Assembly: GCA_020692215.1 (NCBI GenBank)
Contig: JAIMKW010000003.1
Span: 1-64,000, forward strand
Direction of reading: 5' to 3'
DNA length: 64,000 bases
From: Sandarakinorhabdus sp.
Lineage (GTDB): Bacteria > Pseudomonadota > Alphaproteobacteria > Sphingomonadales > Sphingomonadaceae
Made by a program: the position numbers and the translations under genes. The notes below the pieces were generated by a model. That model was not told where the DNA came from. It ran no database searches and saw nothing but the letters and a program-made list of their open reading frames with translations. How positions within the stretch are numbered: position 1 is the stretch's first letter; the number at the start of each line of letters is the position of its first letter. This document shows positions 55,801-64,000 of the stretch, one piece after another.

Positions 55801-56297
55801 TGGGAATAAGGGACGACATGCCGCTGCTGGCGCGCCACGAAGGCGTGTGGGAGGGCACCTACCGCTACTACAATGCCAAGGGCGAACTGATCGACGAGCA
55901 TAAATCGAAGCTGCTGTGCCGTTTTCCCGATGACGGGCCGCACCCCTATCACCAGACGAACCATTATATCTGGGCCGATGGGCGCACCGATGTGCGGGAT
56001 TTTCCGGCCGAATATCGCGACAAGCGGGTGTGGTGGGACAATGACCTGATCCAGGGCTGGGCGGCCGAACTGGGGCTGGACGACAAGAATCGCTCGGTGG
56101 TTCTCTATTGGCAGCGCACCGGCGACCCGGAGCTGTATCTTTATGAAATGATTCAGATATCGGATGATGGAACGAAGCGCTGCCGCACCTGGCACTGGAT
56201 CCGCAGCGGCGTGCTGGAAACCCGCACCGCCATCGACGAATGGCTTGTCAGCCGCGACTGGCGCGCCGAAGATGAGAAGATGAAACAGGCCGCCTGA
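55801..56297 (+). CDS. DUF3598/calycin-like protein
   Basis: A 165-residue protein of beta-strand type. Sequence features: LLARHEGVWEGTYRYYNAKGEL at the start (the HxGxWxGxY pattern of DUF3598/lipocalin-like folds), YHQTNHYIWADGR, and EMIQISDDGTKRCRTWHWI near the end. The start used is the ATG at 55800/55801 in GATCATGGG. AGGAGACGATC upstream is a good ribosome-binding site. The gene closes the cluster that starts at 53404 and shares its stop codon base with the next gene (TGATG). Confidence 0.75.
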
Positions 56298-57748
56298 TGC
56301 CATTGGCCGAACCCCTGCTTTGCGCTGCCGCCATGCGCGCGGCCGAAGCAGAGTGGTTTGCGGCCGGGCATGACAGCTTTGCCCTGATGATGGTGGCCGC
56401 GCGCGCCGTGGCAGACCGCGCCGCGGCCATGGCGCCATCCGGTGGGCGAATCCTGGTGCTGGCCGGCCCCGGCAACAATGGTGGCGATGGCTATGGGGCT
56501 GCGCTGTTGCTGGAAGAGGAGGGGTTCGATGTTCGCGTGCTGGCGCTGGTTCCCCGCGCGGAGCTGAAAGGCGATGCGCAGCGCGCGGCTGGCGAATGGC
56601 AGCGCGTTGTTCTGCACCCCGGCGAGGCCGACCCTGGCGATTTCGATCTGGTGATCGATGCGCTGTTCGGGACCGGACTGACGCGGCCGCTGGAGGGCGT
56701 GGCGGCGGGACTGGTGGAGCAGGTGAGCCGATCAGGCACCCCTGTGCTGGCAGTGGACATGCCCTCGGGGATCGATTCCGACAGTGGCGAGGCGCATGGG
56801 GCGGCGATCCACGCGCGCGCGACTGTGACCTTCCACACCGCCAAGCCGGGTCATCTGCTGCTGCCGGGCCGCCTGCACACGGGTGCCCTCAGTGTTGCCG
56901 ATATCGGGCTTCCCGCGCCCGAAGCACCGATGCTGTGGGTGAATGGACCCGGCCTGTGGCAGCTTCCCCGCCCGGCGCCCGATACCCACAAATATGCCCG
57001 CGGCGGCGCGATCGTCTGGTCTGGCCCGGTGATTGGCACTGGCGCTTCGCGCCTTGCTGCCAAGGCTGCGCTCAGGGTTGGGGCTGGTGCTGTGACGCTG
57101 GCGGGGCCGCGCGACGCCCTGTTGGTGCATGCAGCCCAGCTGAGCGCGGTGATGCTGGCCGAGGCCGATGCGCAGGGCTTTCAACGGCTGCTTTCAGGGC
57201 AAAAGCTGCGCGCTGCCTGTGTGGGTCCCGGCGCTGGGCCGCTGGCGCGCTGCGTGGCCGGGGCCGCGCTGCAATCGGGAAAGGCCCTGGTGCTGGATGC
57301 CGATGCGCTGGGCGCCTTTGCTGACGACCCCGGCCATCTTGCCCGGCTGGTGCGCCGGCATGAAAGACCCGTGGTGCTGACCCCGCACGAGGGGGAATTC
57401 GCCCGGCTGTTCCCGGCGCTGGCGGGATCGAAGCTGGAGCGGGCGCGGGCGGCCGCCGCACAAAGCGGGGCCACCCTGGTTCTGAAGGGCAGCGATGGGG
57501 TGATCGCTGCGCCCGACGGCCGCGCCGCCATCAATGCCAATGCGCCCCCTTGGCTTGCAACGGCAGGCTCGGGCGATGTGCTGGCCGGCTTCATCACCGG
57601 TCTTCTGGCGCAGGGGATGGCGGGGTTCGAGGCGGCGGCGGCGGCCTGCCATCTGCACGGCGCGCTGGGTGCAGCGCTTGGGGCCGGGCTGATTGCCGAG
57701 GATATGGTCGGGCCGGAGGTTCGCCCGGTGCTGTGGGCGCTGTTCTAG
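56297..57748 (+). CDS. nnr: bifunctional NAD(P)HX epimerase / ADP-dependent NAD(P)HX dehydratase
   Basis: A 483-residue fusion that repairs hydrated NADH and NADPH. Epimerase half: VLAGPGNNGGDGYGAA (about 55-68) and DALFGTGLTRPL with AVDMPSGIDSDSGE. Dehydratase half: GAGAVTLAGPRDALL, LTPHEGEFARLF and the GSGD motif with Asp427 in ATAGSGDVLAGFITGLL. Full length. The stop overlaps that of the convergent GGDEF gene in a CTAG. Confidence 0.94.
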   Translation: MPLAEPLLCAAAMRAAEAEWFAAGHDSFALMMVAARAVADRAAAMAPSGGRILVLAGPGNNGGDGYGAALLLEEEGFDVRVLALVPRAELKGDAQRAAGEWQRVVLHPGEADPGDFDLVIDALFGTGLTRPLEGVAAGLVEQVSRSGTPVLAVDMPSGIDSDSGEAHGAAIHARATVTFHTAKPGHLLLPGRLHTGALSVADIGLPAPEAPMLWVNGPGLWQLPRPAPDTHKYARGGAIVWSGPVIGTGASRLAAKAALRVGAGAVTLAGPRDALLVHAAQLSAVMLAEADAQGFQRLLSGQKLRAACVGPGAGPLARCVAGAALQSGKALVLDADALGAFADDPGHLARLVRRHERPVVLTPHEGEFARLFPALAGSKLERARAAAAQSGATLVLKGSDGVIAAPDGRAAINANAPPWLATAGSGDVLAGFITGLLAQGMAGFEAAAAACHLHGALGAALGAGLIAEDMVGPEVRPVLWALF

Positions 57749-58311
57749 GCGACGCTTCGTTCAGGCCTGCTGTCCATCAGGCTGGTATCGGCGGCGCGCA
57801 TTGCGCTTTCAAGATCTGCCGCGCCGATGGAAACCCCGGTTCGGGCGCCGACCCTGACGGCGGATGGCCCGCCGCTTGCCGAAAGATCATAGGCGATGAC
57901 CTTGGCGTTGCCGATCAGCGCCTGTTGGGCATCGGCCCGTTCGGCCGGGATCACCGCCACGAATTCATCCCCGCCCCATCGGGCCACCATGCCGGGCGGC
58001 GTGATGGCCGATGCCAGCCGCAGTGCGACCTGCCTGAGCAGGGCATCGCCCACGATGTGGCCGTGGCTGTCGTTCACCGCCTTGAAGCCTTCGAGGTCGA
58101 TCAGGATCAGCGCCTTTTCTCCGGCGAGCGAATCCCAGTGCGCCTGCAACCCGCGCCGGTTGGGAAGCCCGGTGAGGGGATCGTGCCGCGCCTCGATCGA
58201 AAGCTGCTGCACACGGCGATATTGGCGCAGCGAAACGATGCCGAGCCCGATCAGCGCCAGCGCAAGGATGGGCGACAGGGTTGCCAGCAGCGCGATGGCG
58301 AGAGGAGTCAT
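57745..58311 (-). CDS. small membrane-anchored GGDEF domain protein
   Basis: A 188-residue probable diguanylate cyclase: one N-terminal membrane segment (residues about 5-26, IALLATLSPILALALIGLGIV) then a GGDEF domain with DPLTGLPNRRG and an intact GGDEF (113-117). There is no RxxD inhibitory site five residues before it and no sensor domain. The domain's end is short. It shares a CTAG with the nnr stop codon. It would make cyclic di-GMP. Confidence 0.88.
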   Translation of the reverse strand: MTPLAIALLATLSPILALALIGLGIVSLRQYRRVQQLSIEARHDPLTGLPNRRGLQAHWDSLAGEKALILIDLEGFKAVNDSHGHIVGDALLRQVALRLASAITPPGMVARWGGDEFVAVIPAERADAQQALIGNAKVIAYDLSASGGPSAVRVGARTGVSIGAADLESAMRAADTSLMDSRPERSVA

Positions 58312-58329
58312 GCAGCCCGGCTGGCCGGA

Positions 58330-58881
58330 TCAGCCGATGGATTCTTGCGGGTAGGTTCCAAAGCCATGTTCGCGCAGCAGATAGCCGCTGCGCCCTTCGC
58401 CCTCCACCCGGCACCAGCGGTCTGCGCACATTGTTACCCGCATCACCACGCCCGGTTCGGCGCGCAGCACGATGGGGGAGGCGACATCCGGCCGGGCGCG
58501 CAGTTCGCGCGGCTGTTTCGTGATCTGCACGGTTCGGTCGGTCGACAGCATCGCGCGATCCATCCAGCCTTCGGTGCCATCGGCATCGCGCACCCGGCGC
58601 CACACATTCCATTCCGCTGTCACTTCCAGCGGGGTGCCGGGGCGGATGAACACCCAGACGACAGGATATTCCTTGCCCGGCCCGGCCCGCATATAGGCGC
58701 GCTTGGCGCGCAGCGAGGCAAAGCGCGGCACGGGAAGGCCCGATCGGTTCTTCAGCGCATCCTTGTTGGACGGTTCCAGCCTGGACGGTTCCAGCATTGG
58801 CGCCTTTGCCGGCGCATCGGGCGTTTGCGCCGCCAGAGGAGCGGCCAGCATCGTGATCAGCAGGGGAAGAATGGCGCGCAT
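58330..58881 (-). CDS. secreted SH3-domain protein
   Basis: A 183-residue protein with a signal peptide (MRAILPLLITMLAAPLAAQ), a short linker and two bacterial SH3-like (DUF1058/SH3_4) repeats: ASLRAKRAYMRAGPGKEYPVVWVF... and RPDVASPIVLRAEPGVVMRVT with WCRVEGEGRSGYLLR. Such domains bind cell-wall material. ATG at 58881 chosen by signal peptide. Divergent from the 2-hydroxyacid dehydrogenase gene. Confidence 0.83.
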   Translation of the reverse strand: MRAILPLLITMLAAPLAAQTPDAPAKAPMLEPSRLEPSNKDALKNRSGLPVPRFASLRAKRAYMRAGPGKEYPVVWVFIRPGTPLEVTAEWNVWRRVRDADGTEGWMDRAMLSTDRTVQITKQPRELRARPDVASPIVLRAEPGVVMRVTMCADRWCRVEGEGRSGYLLREHGFGTYPQESIG

Positions 58882-59000
58882 GGCAGCACCCCTGCCAAGC
58901 CTGTGCCGTGCTTGCAAGCCTTCGCTGATGCGGGGGCAGGGTGCACACTGGTGCGATCCCGGGCTTGCGCCTTTGGGGGGGTGCCGCCTACCATGGCGGC

Positions 59001-60005
59001 ATGCCTGCAACCCGCTACAGCAAATATGATCGCAAGCTCCGCGTGATCGTGACCCGCCGCCTGCCGCAGGCGGTGGAAACGCGCATGGCCGAACTGTTCG
59101 ATGTGGAGCTGAACTTTGCCGATACGGCGTTCACCCGCGAGCAGATGGCAGCCGCCATGGCAGCCGCCGATGTGCTGGTTCCAACGGTGACCGACGATAT
59201 CGACGCCAGCCTCATCGAAGGGTCGGGCCCCGATTTGAAGCTGATCGCGAATTTCGGGACCGGCGTGGATCATATCGATTTGGCGGCCGCGCGCGAGAAG
59301 GGCATCACTGTTACCAACACGCCCGGCGTGCTGACCGATGACGCCGCCGATCTGGTGATGGCGCTGATTCTTTCAGTTCCGCGCCGCCTTTCCGAGGGGG
59401 AAAAGCTGCTTCGCGCCGGGCAATGGGGCGGCTGGGCGCCCACCGGCATGCTGGGGCACAGGATCACCGGCAAGCGGCTGGGGATCGTGGGCATGGGGCG
59501 GATCGGCCAGGCGGTGGCTGCGCGCGCGCGGGCCTTCGGCCTTTCCATCCACTATCATAACCGCCACCGGTTGCCCAAGGCTGCCGAGGCTCCGCTGGAA
59601 GCCACCTGGTGGCCGACACTGGATGCCATGCTGGAGCGGGTGGACATCGTGAGCCTGAATTGCCCGGAGACCGCCGAAACCCGCCGCATGATCAATGCCG
59701 AGCGACTTGGGCTGATGCAGCCCCACGCCTATCTGATCAATGTGGCGCGGGGTGCCCTGGTGGATGAAGAGGCACTGGTATCGGCGCTTGGCAGCGGCCG
59801 GATCGCGGGCGCAGGGCTGGATGTGTTCGAGCAGGAGCCTGCCGTTTCGCCGCAGCTACTGAAGCTGCCCAATGTGGTGCTGTTGCCGCACATGGGCTCT
59901 GCCACCTTCGAGGGGCGCCAGGCGATGGGAGAAAAGGTGATCGCCAATATCCGCATGTTCGGAGACGGGCACCGGCCGCCCGATCAGGTCATCGCGGATT
60001 TCTAG
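59001..60005 (+). CDS. D-2-hydroxyacid dehydrogenase (glyoxylate/hydroxypyruvate reductase-like)
   Basis: A 334-residue NAD(P)-dependent oxidoreductase. The Rossmann motif GIVGMGRIGQ (GMGRIG 164-169), the catalytic Arg in NVARGALVDEEAL, Glu in GAGLDVFEQEP and His in LLPHMGSAT form the expected set. Substrate may be glyoxylate or hydroxypyruvate, which sequence alone cannot decide. The ATG at 59001 gives MPATRYSKYDRKLRVIVTR. Confidence 0.9.
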   Translation: MPATRYSKYDRKLRVIVTRRLPQAVETRMAELFDVELNFADTAFTREQMAAAMAAADVLVPTVTDDIDASLIEGSGPDLKLIANFGTGVDHIDLAAAREKGITVTNTPGVLTDDAADLVMALILSVPRRLSEGEKLLRAGQWGGWAPTGMLGHRITGKRLGIVGMGRIGQAVAARARAFGLSIHYHNRHRLPKAAEAPLEATWWPTLDAMLERVDIVSLNCPETAETRRMINAERLGLMQPHAYLINVARGALVDEEALVSALGSGRIAGAGLDVFEQEPAVSPQLLKLPNVVLLPHMGSATFEGRQAMGEKVIANIRMFGDGHRPPDQVIADF

Positions 60006-60040
60006 GCGCCGGTCGCCCGCTCCGCCGCGCTGATCCTGCA

Positions 60041-62506
60041 ATGACCCGCCAGAAGGAATTGCGGCTCGCGCTTGTCTGCTACGGCGGCATCAGCCTTGCT
60101 GTTTACATGCACGGCGTGACGAAGGAGCTGTGGAAGCTGCTGCGGGCCAGCGAGGCGCGCAAGAGAGGGCAGGCCGTGGCGAGCGACAGCGAGGCGCGCA
60201 CCAAAGGACAGGCCGTGGCGAGCGACAGCGAGGCGCGCAAGAGAGGACAGGCTGCAACCAACGACAGTGAAGCCGTGTGGCACGATTTTCTGGAGGCGAT
60301 CGGCGAAACCACCGACCTGTCGGTTATCTGCGATATCCTGACCGGCGCATCGGCTGGGGGGCTGAACGCGGTTCTTCTGTCCAACGCGATTACGCTGGGG
60401 CACGATATGGAGCCGCTGCGCGACATGTGGCTGGAAAAGGCCGATGTCGACCATCTGCTGGATCCGGCGGCCCGCAGCCGGGGGGCCGTTTCGCAGCGGC
60501 TGGCGCAGTTCTACAAGGAGCCTGTCGCCTGGTTCGCGGCGCGGCAATCCGCAAGCCTGGCGTCGGTCGATGACCCCGAAGTCCGCGCTGAAGTGGCGCT
60601 GAAGCTGGGCGGATTCGTGCGCAGCCGCTGGTTCAAGCCGCCCTTTTCGGGCGATGTGCTGACCCGGATGCTGGATGATGCGATGGATGCGATGGCCGAT
60701 GGGCGGCCGGGGCAGCCGCTGGTGCCGCCCACCCTGCCGGTCGATCTCTATGTCACCGTGACGGATTACTGGGGCGTGAAGACCGATCTTGCCATCCATT
60801 CGCCGCCCAGGGTGACCGAGCGCGAGCATCGGCGGCTGTTCGCCTTCGCCTCGCCGGCCGTGACACGTGCGCATGGCGAGGAGCGCGATGCCCTTCTGCC
60901 GGCCCGTCATCCGGCAGGAGAGCGCCCTGCGCTGCTGCTGGCAGCCCGCGCCACGGCCAGCTTTCCGGGCGCCTTTCCGCCGGCCTCCATCGGCGAGGTG
61001 GACCGGCTGCTGGCTGAAAAGGGGCAGTCATGGCCGGGCAGGGCGCGCTTTTTAAACACCCAGTTGCACAGCGACCGGCCAGCCGAAGAGATCGCGCTGA
61101 TCGACGGCAGTGTGCTGAACAATGCACCCTTCGGGCCTGCAATAGAGGCCATCCGCACCCGCCCTGCCCACCGCGAGGTGGACCGGCGCTTTGTTTATAT
61201 CGATCCCAAGCCCGGCCTTGGGAACGCCGCCGACGCGCTGGACCAGCGCGAGCCCGGCTTCTTCACCGCCATGTACCGCGCGCTGGCCGACATTCCGCGC
61301 GAACAGCCCATCCGCGACAGCCTTGAAACAATCGAGACGCTTTCGCGCCGCGTGCGCCGGGTGCGCAGCGTGACGGATGCCATGCGGCCCGAAGTGGATT
61401 CCGCGATCCTGCGGGCGGTGGGGGTGCGCTTTTTCCTGCTGCCGATGACGCCTGAGCGGCTGGGCCGGGCGCGATCGAGGATCCAGTCGGTTGCAGCGCA
61501 GGAGGCGGGCTTTGCCTTTGGTGCCTATGCCCAGCTGAAGCTGCGCGCCGTGCTGGATGAAGCCGCCCGGCTGCTGGCCGGAAGCGCCAGCCTGGGCCGG
61601 CCCGAAGCGGCGCAGTTGCGGGTCGCGCTGGGCATGGCAGGCGAAGCGCGCGGCGCTTATGATCACCATGCAGCCGTTGGGCGCGATGCCGACAGTTCGG
61701 GCTATGTGACGCTGTTGAAGCAGCTGGACATCGCCTTCCGGGTGCGTCGCCTGCGCTTTTTCATCCGTCGGCTCAGCGCCGAGATGGCGGCCTCGTCCAG
61801 CCCGGATGAACGTGGCCGCGCCGAAGAACTGAAGGCGGCGCTGCACGCGGCGGTTGCATCGTTCGAGGCGCGGCGCGGCATGCCCGAAGGCCTTGAAGCC
61901 GAGCCGCTGGCGCAGGCCGCCGCTGCGATTCTGGGTGCATCATCGGCCGAAGAGCGGCAGGTGGCGGCCGGCGCTGCCATCGATGCGCTGGCCGGGCAGC
62001 TGGGGCTTTCGGGGCTGGATTCAGCGACCGACCGCGTGCTGGTGGAGGCCGCGGCCGATCCGCGCTTTGGCCGCCCGATGCGGCGGAGCCTGGTGCGCAC
62101 CTGGCTGGGCTTTCCCTTCTATGATATCGCGATCATGCCGCTGATGCAGGAAGCCGCTTCCGACAGTTTCGAGGAGCTGAAGGTGGACCGCATTTCGCCC
62201 GATGATGCCTTTGCCTTGCGCAGGGGCGGCACGCGGGCCTGCCTGAAGGGATGGCAGCTGAACGCCTTTGCGGCCTTCTTCAGCCGCGCCTATCGCGAGA
62301 ATGATTATCTGTGGGGCCGCCTGCATGCGGCCGAACGCCTTGTCGATATTGTTGCATCCGCTGTGCCGGATGCGCCGGTTGATGCACGGCATTGGAAGGG
62401 CAAGCTGTTCCACGCGATCCTGGCCGCCGAACGGCCACATCTGCAGCGGGTGCAACCGCTGTTCGACGAACTCGAGGGGGTTATGAAGCAATGGGCAACG
62501 CCGTGA
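60041..62506 (+). CDS. patatin-like phospholipase family protein with a repeat insertion
   Basis: An 821-residue protein of the large patatin-related family. The oxyanion motif ALVCYGGISLAVYMHG starts it, the nucleophile elbow is GASAGGLN (Ser104), and the catalytic Asp lies in IDGSVLNNAPFGP. The C-terminal half is helical and lacks a known motif. Residues 37-75 are three 13-residue repeats SEARKRGQAVASD between the first strand and the helix before the nucleophile, an insertion that also looks recent at DNA level. Likely lipid hydrolase; substrate unknown. The next gene overlaps its end. Confidence 0.87.
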   Translation: MTRQKELRLALVCYGGISLAVYMHGVTKELWKLLRASEARKRGQAVASDSEARTKGQAVASDSEARKRGQAATNDSEAVWHDFLEAIGETTDLSVICDILTGASAGGLNAVLLSNAITLGHDMEPLRDMWLEKADVDHLLDPAARSRGAVSQRLAQFYKEPVAWFAARQSASLASVDDPEVRAEVALKLGGFVRSRWFKPPFSGDVLTRMLDDAMDAMADGRPGQPLVPPTLPVDLYVTVTDYWGVKTDLAIHSPPRVTEREHRRLFAFASPAVTRAHGEERDALLPARHPAGERPALLLAARATASFPGAFPPASIGEVDRLLAEKGQSWPGRARFLNTQLHSDRPAEEIALIDGSVLNNAPFGPAIEAIRTRPAHREVDRRFVYIDPKPGLGNAADALDQREPGFFTAMYRALADIPREQPIRDSLETIETLSRRVRRVRSVTDAMRPEVDSAILRAVGVRFFLLPMTPERLGRARSRIQSVAAQEAGFAFGAYAQLKLRAVLDEAARLLAGSASLGRPEAAQLRVALGMAGEARGAYDHHAAVGRDADSSGYVTLLKQLDIAFRVRRLRFFIRRLSAEMAASSSPDERGRAEELKAALHAAVASFEARRGMPEGLEAEPLAQAAAAILGASSAEERQVAAGAAIDALAGQLGLSGLDSATDRVLVEAAADPRFGRPMRRSLVRTWLGFPFYDIAIMPLMQEAASDSFEELKVDRISPDDAFALRRGGTRACLKGWQLNAFAAFFSRAYRENDYLWGRLHAAERLVDIVASAVPDAPVDARHWKGKLFHAILAAERPHLQRVQPLFDELEGVMKQWATP
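60149..60265 (+). repeat. three 39-bp tandem repeats in the patatin gene
   Basis: A 39-bp unit beginning AGCGAGGCGCGC starts at 60149, 60188 and 60227; a fourth partial copy starts at 60266 (AGTGAAGCC). Units differ at only a few positions and keep the reading frame. Confidence 0.92.
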
Positions 62507-63801
62507 ATGCACTGGTTCTGAGCCGCCGTTCGATGCTGGGTGCCATTGCATCGAGCGCGCTGATGGCGGGTGCGGGTGCGCCTGCGTGGGCCCGGGCATC
62601 CGGCTATGCTGCAACCCAGGCGCTGATCGACGGCTATGTATCGAAGGGGCTGGTGCCCGGGGCCATTGTCGGCATTGTGAAGCCCGGACGGTTCGCCCCG
62701 ACATGGCTTACGGCGGGGCGCACGCTGTTCGAAGGCGGGGATCCGGTTTCGCCGCGCACCTTGTGGCGGCTTTATTCGATGACCAAGCCGGTTACCGGGA
62801 TCGCCGTGATGCAGCAGGTGGCAGCTGGCAAGCTTGGCATCGATACGCCGATTGCCGATATCATGCCCGAGTTTCGCGAAATGCGGGTGCTGGTGGACCC
62901 GGAAAAGGGCCTTGAAAGCCGCCCGGCGGAAAGGCCGATCCTGGTGCGCCACCTGCTGACCCATTCGGCGGGCTTTACCTATACCATCACGGGCAATGGC
63001 CCGCTGGAGAAGGAATATCGGCGCATGGGACTCCTTCCCATGTCGGCGGGCGGGGCGAACCAGCCGGGGGATACGCCGGCACCCGACCTTGGCACCTACA
63101 TGCAGAGGCTGGCGACCTTGCCGCTGCACTATGAGCCAGGCACGAAGTGGCGCTATTCGGTCAGCATGGATGTGGCGGGTGCGCTGCTGGAAAGGCTGAC
63201 GCAAAAGACGCTGGACCGTGTGTTTGCAGAGCAGATTTTCGATCCGCTGGGGATGCAGGACACCGGCTTCTGGGTGGACAGGGTGCAGCAGAAGCGGCTT
63301 GCGGGGCTGTATGCCTGGGTGGATCCCAAGACGTTCAAGCCTGCGGGCAAGCCGTTCCTGGCCGATGGCCCGGCGAAAAGCGAATGGGCCGCGCGGCCGG
63401 TGATGCTGGCGGGCGGGGCCGGGCTTGTCGGGTCGGCGGAAAATTATGCGCGCTTTGCACAGCTGATGCTGAACGAGGGGATGTTCGAGGGCAAGGTGCT
63501 GCTGCCGCGCGCCACAGCCCGGCTTGCCATGTCGAACCTGATGGAGCGCGGCGTGCTGTTCCGTGATGGGGATGGCAACGGCGCCGGCGGGCGGGCCATT
63601 CTTTCGGATTCCGCGGGCACCGAACCGGGGCGATACCGGGTGGGCACCTGGGGCTGGGGGGGTGCTGCGAGCACGCTGTTCCATGTCGACCCGGTGCGGG
63701 GCCATGCGGTGGTTCTGATGCTGCAATCGGTGGGCAACCCGGATGGCCCGAACGAGCAGCTGTTCAACACGGCGCTGGCCGCCGACAGCCCGGTGGGCTG
63801 A
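62491..63801 (+). CDS. serine beta-lactamase-fold hydrolase (class C / EstB-like), exported
   Basis: A 436-residue protein with a twin-arginine signal (LSRRSMLGAIASSALMAG) and the class C beta-lactamase fold used by esterases and carboxypeptidases: S96-M-T-K99 nucleophile motif, Y222-S in KWRYSVSMDVAG, and a C-terminal WGWGGAASTLF (HxG-like position). Substrate unclear, probably an esterase or carboxypeptidase rather than a resistance enzyme. GAGGGGG lies upstream of ATG 62491; it overlaps the patatin stop by 16 bases. Confidence 0.85.
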   Translation: MGNAVNALVLSRRSMLGAIASSALMAGAGAPAWARASGYAATQALIDGYVSKGLVPGAIVGIVKPGRFAPTWLTAGRTLFEGGDPVSPRTLWRLYSMTKPVTGIAVMQQVAAGKLGIDTPIADIMPEFREMRVLVDPEKGLESRPAERPILVRHLLTHSAGFTYTITGNGPLEKEYRRMGLLPMSAGGANQPGDTPAPDLGTYMQRLATLPLHYEPGTKWRYSVSMDVAGALLERLTQKTLDRVFAEQIFDPLGMQDTGFWVDRVQQKRLAGLYAWVDPKTFKPAGKPFLADGPAKSEWAARPVMLAGGAGLVGSAENYARFAQLMLNEGMFEGKVLLPRATARLAMSNLMERGVLFRDGDGNGAGGRAILSDSAGTEPGRYRVGTWGWGGAASTLFHVDPVRGHAVVLMLQSVGNPDGPNEQLFNTALAADSPVG

Positions 63802-63825
63802 CCGAGTGAGAGGATATCGCGCGCC

Positions 63826-64000
63826 ATGCCCCTGACCAACCACCCGCTGCGAAGCCGGGTTGTTTCCGAAATGCACATGCGGCGCATGCCGTCGCTGGCT
63901 GCGCCATGCCAGATGGTGCAGGTGATCCGCATCATCGATGCCCAGGACCATGGCCGCGAGCGCAGCCATGCCGCCGCAATGCCCGGTGTTTCGCGGCCCG
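63826..64000 (+). CDS. DUF3422 family protein, N-terminal part (partial)
   Basis: Starts at ATG 63826, and runs out of the window. The visible 58 residues contain NHPLRSRVVSEMHMRRMPSL, APCQMVQVIRIIDAQD and RSHAAA, which match the N-terminal region of DUF3422 proteins (membrane proteins of unknown function). Only 24 bp after the preceding gene, so possibly co-transcribed. GAGAGGAT precedes the start. Confidence 0.7.
   Translation, partial: MPLTNHPLRSRVVSEMHMRRMPSLAAPCQMVQVIRIIDAQDHGRERSHAAAMPGVSRP

Noticed and set aside
60149..60265. The tandem 39-bp repeats as a CRISPR-like array
   Set aside because: The units are contiguous, in frame and without spacers; they are part of the patatin-like coding sequence.

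Overview
The window is high-GC DNA, densely packed with genes, and it looks like the chromosome of an alphaproteobacterium of the order Sphingomonadales. Three things point there: a secreted protein with a PEPxxWA-type C-terminal sorting signal (51807-52598), the rpsB-tsf-pyrH-frr-uppS-cdsA-dxr-rseP-bamA-skp-fabZ block with no lpx genes next to fabZ, and the single lolC/E-type permease followed directly by lolD. No transposase, prophage, CRISPR array or tRNA gene is visible. Most of the window is core chromosome with short accessory insertions.

Layout. 1-4413: the end of typA overlaps tadA; a perfect parS-type ParB site (676-691) follows; then aroK-aroB on the minus strand, and a divergent gene for a secreted protein of unknown function. 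4495-9482: an acyl-CoA dehydrogenase, a zinc-ribbon/membrane protein (minus), then a plus-strand operon of a YdcF-like protein, plsC and a DUF2125 protein. 9483-11861: the SRP RNA gene with its own promoter, a 172-nt near-palindrome, dnaX and a YbaB-family gene. 11942-15051: recN, bamD and a 2H-phosphoesterase-like gene (minus). 15132-21819: a PpiD-like chaperone, trpE, a class A beta-lactamase, secG and pyrG. 21869-31600: proS, the lipoprotein exporter genes, a locus with two paralogous secreted proteins around a third one, and dnaE. 31663-32857: two small unrelated genes.

32957-43942 is the large conserved block: ribosomal protein S2 and EF-Ts, UMP kinase, ribosome recycling factor, then undecaprenyl diphosphate and CDP-diacylglycerol synthesis, DXP reductoisomerase, RseP, BamA, Skp and FabZ. 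It joins translation with lipid supply and outer-membrane assembly. BamD, the Lol genes, SecG and PpiD elsewhere in the window belong to the same envelope-building theme. 43961-51070 is mostly a minus-strand leucine/isovalerate catabolic operon (mccB, a methylglutaconyl-CoA hydratase-like gene, mccA, a PepSY gene, isovaleryl-CoA dehydrogenase), preceded by mobA and a possible 40-residue membrane protein. rpmE (51237) follows.

52641-56297 is the most likely novel catabolic locus: an isochorismatase-fold hydrolase divergent from a VOC protein, a tandem alpha/beta-hydrolase and a calycin-like protein, with a perfect operator-like palindrome between the divergent genes. The window ends with a fused NAD(P)HX epimerase/dehydratase, a small GGDEF protein, an SH3 protein, a 2-hydroxyacid dehydrogenase, a patatin-like protein carrying three 39-bp repeats, a serine beta-lactamase-fold hydrolase and the start of a DUF3422-like gene. 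A recurring feature is short tandem duplication, both inside genes (2524 gene, bamA, patatin) and right at gene 3' ends (YbaB-family gene, pyrG).
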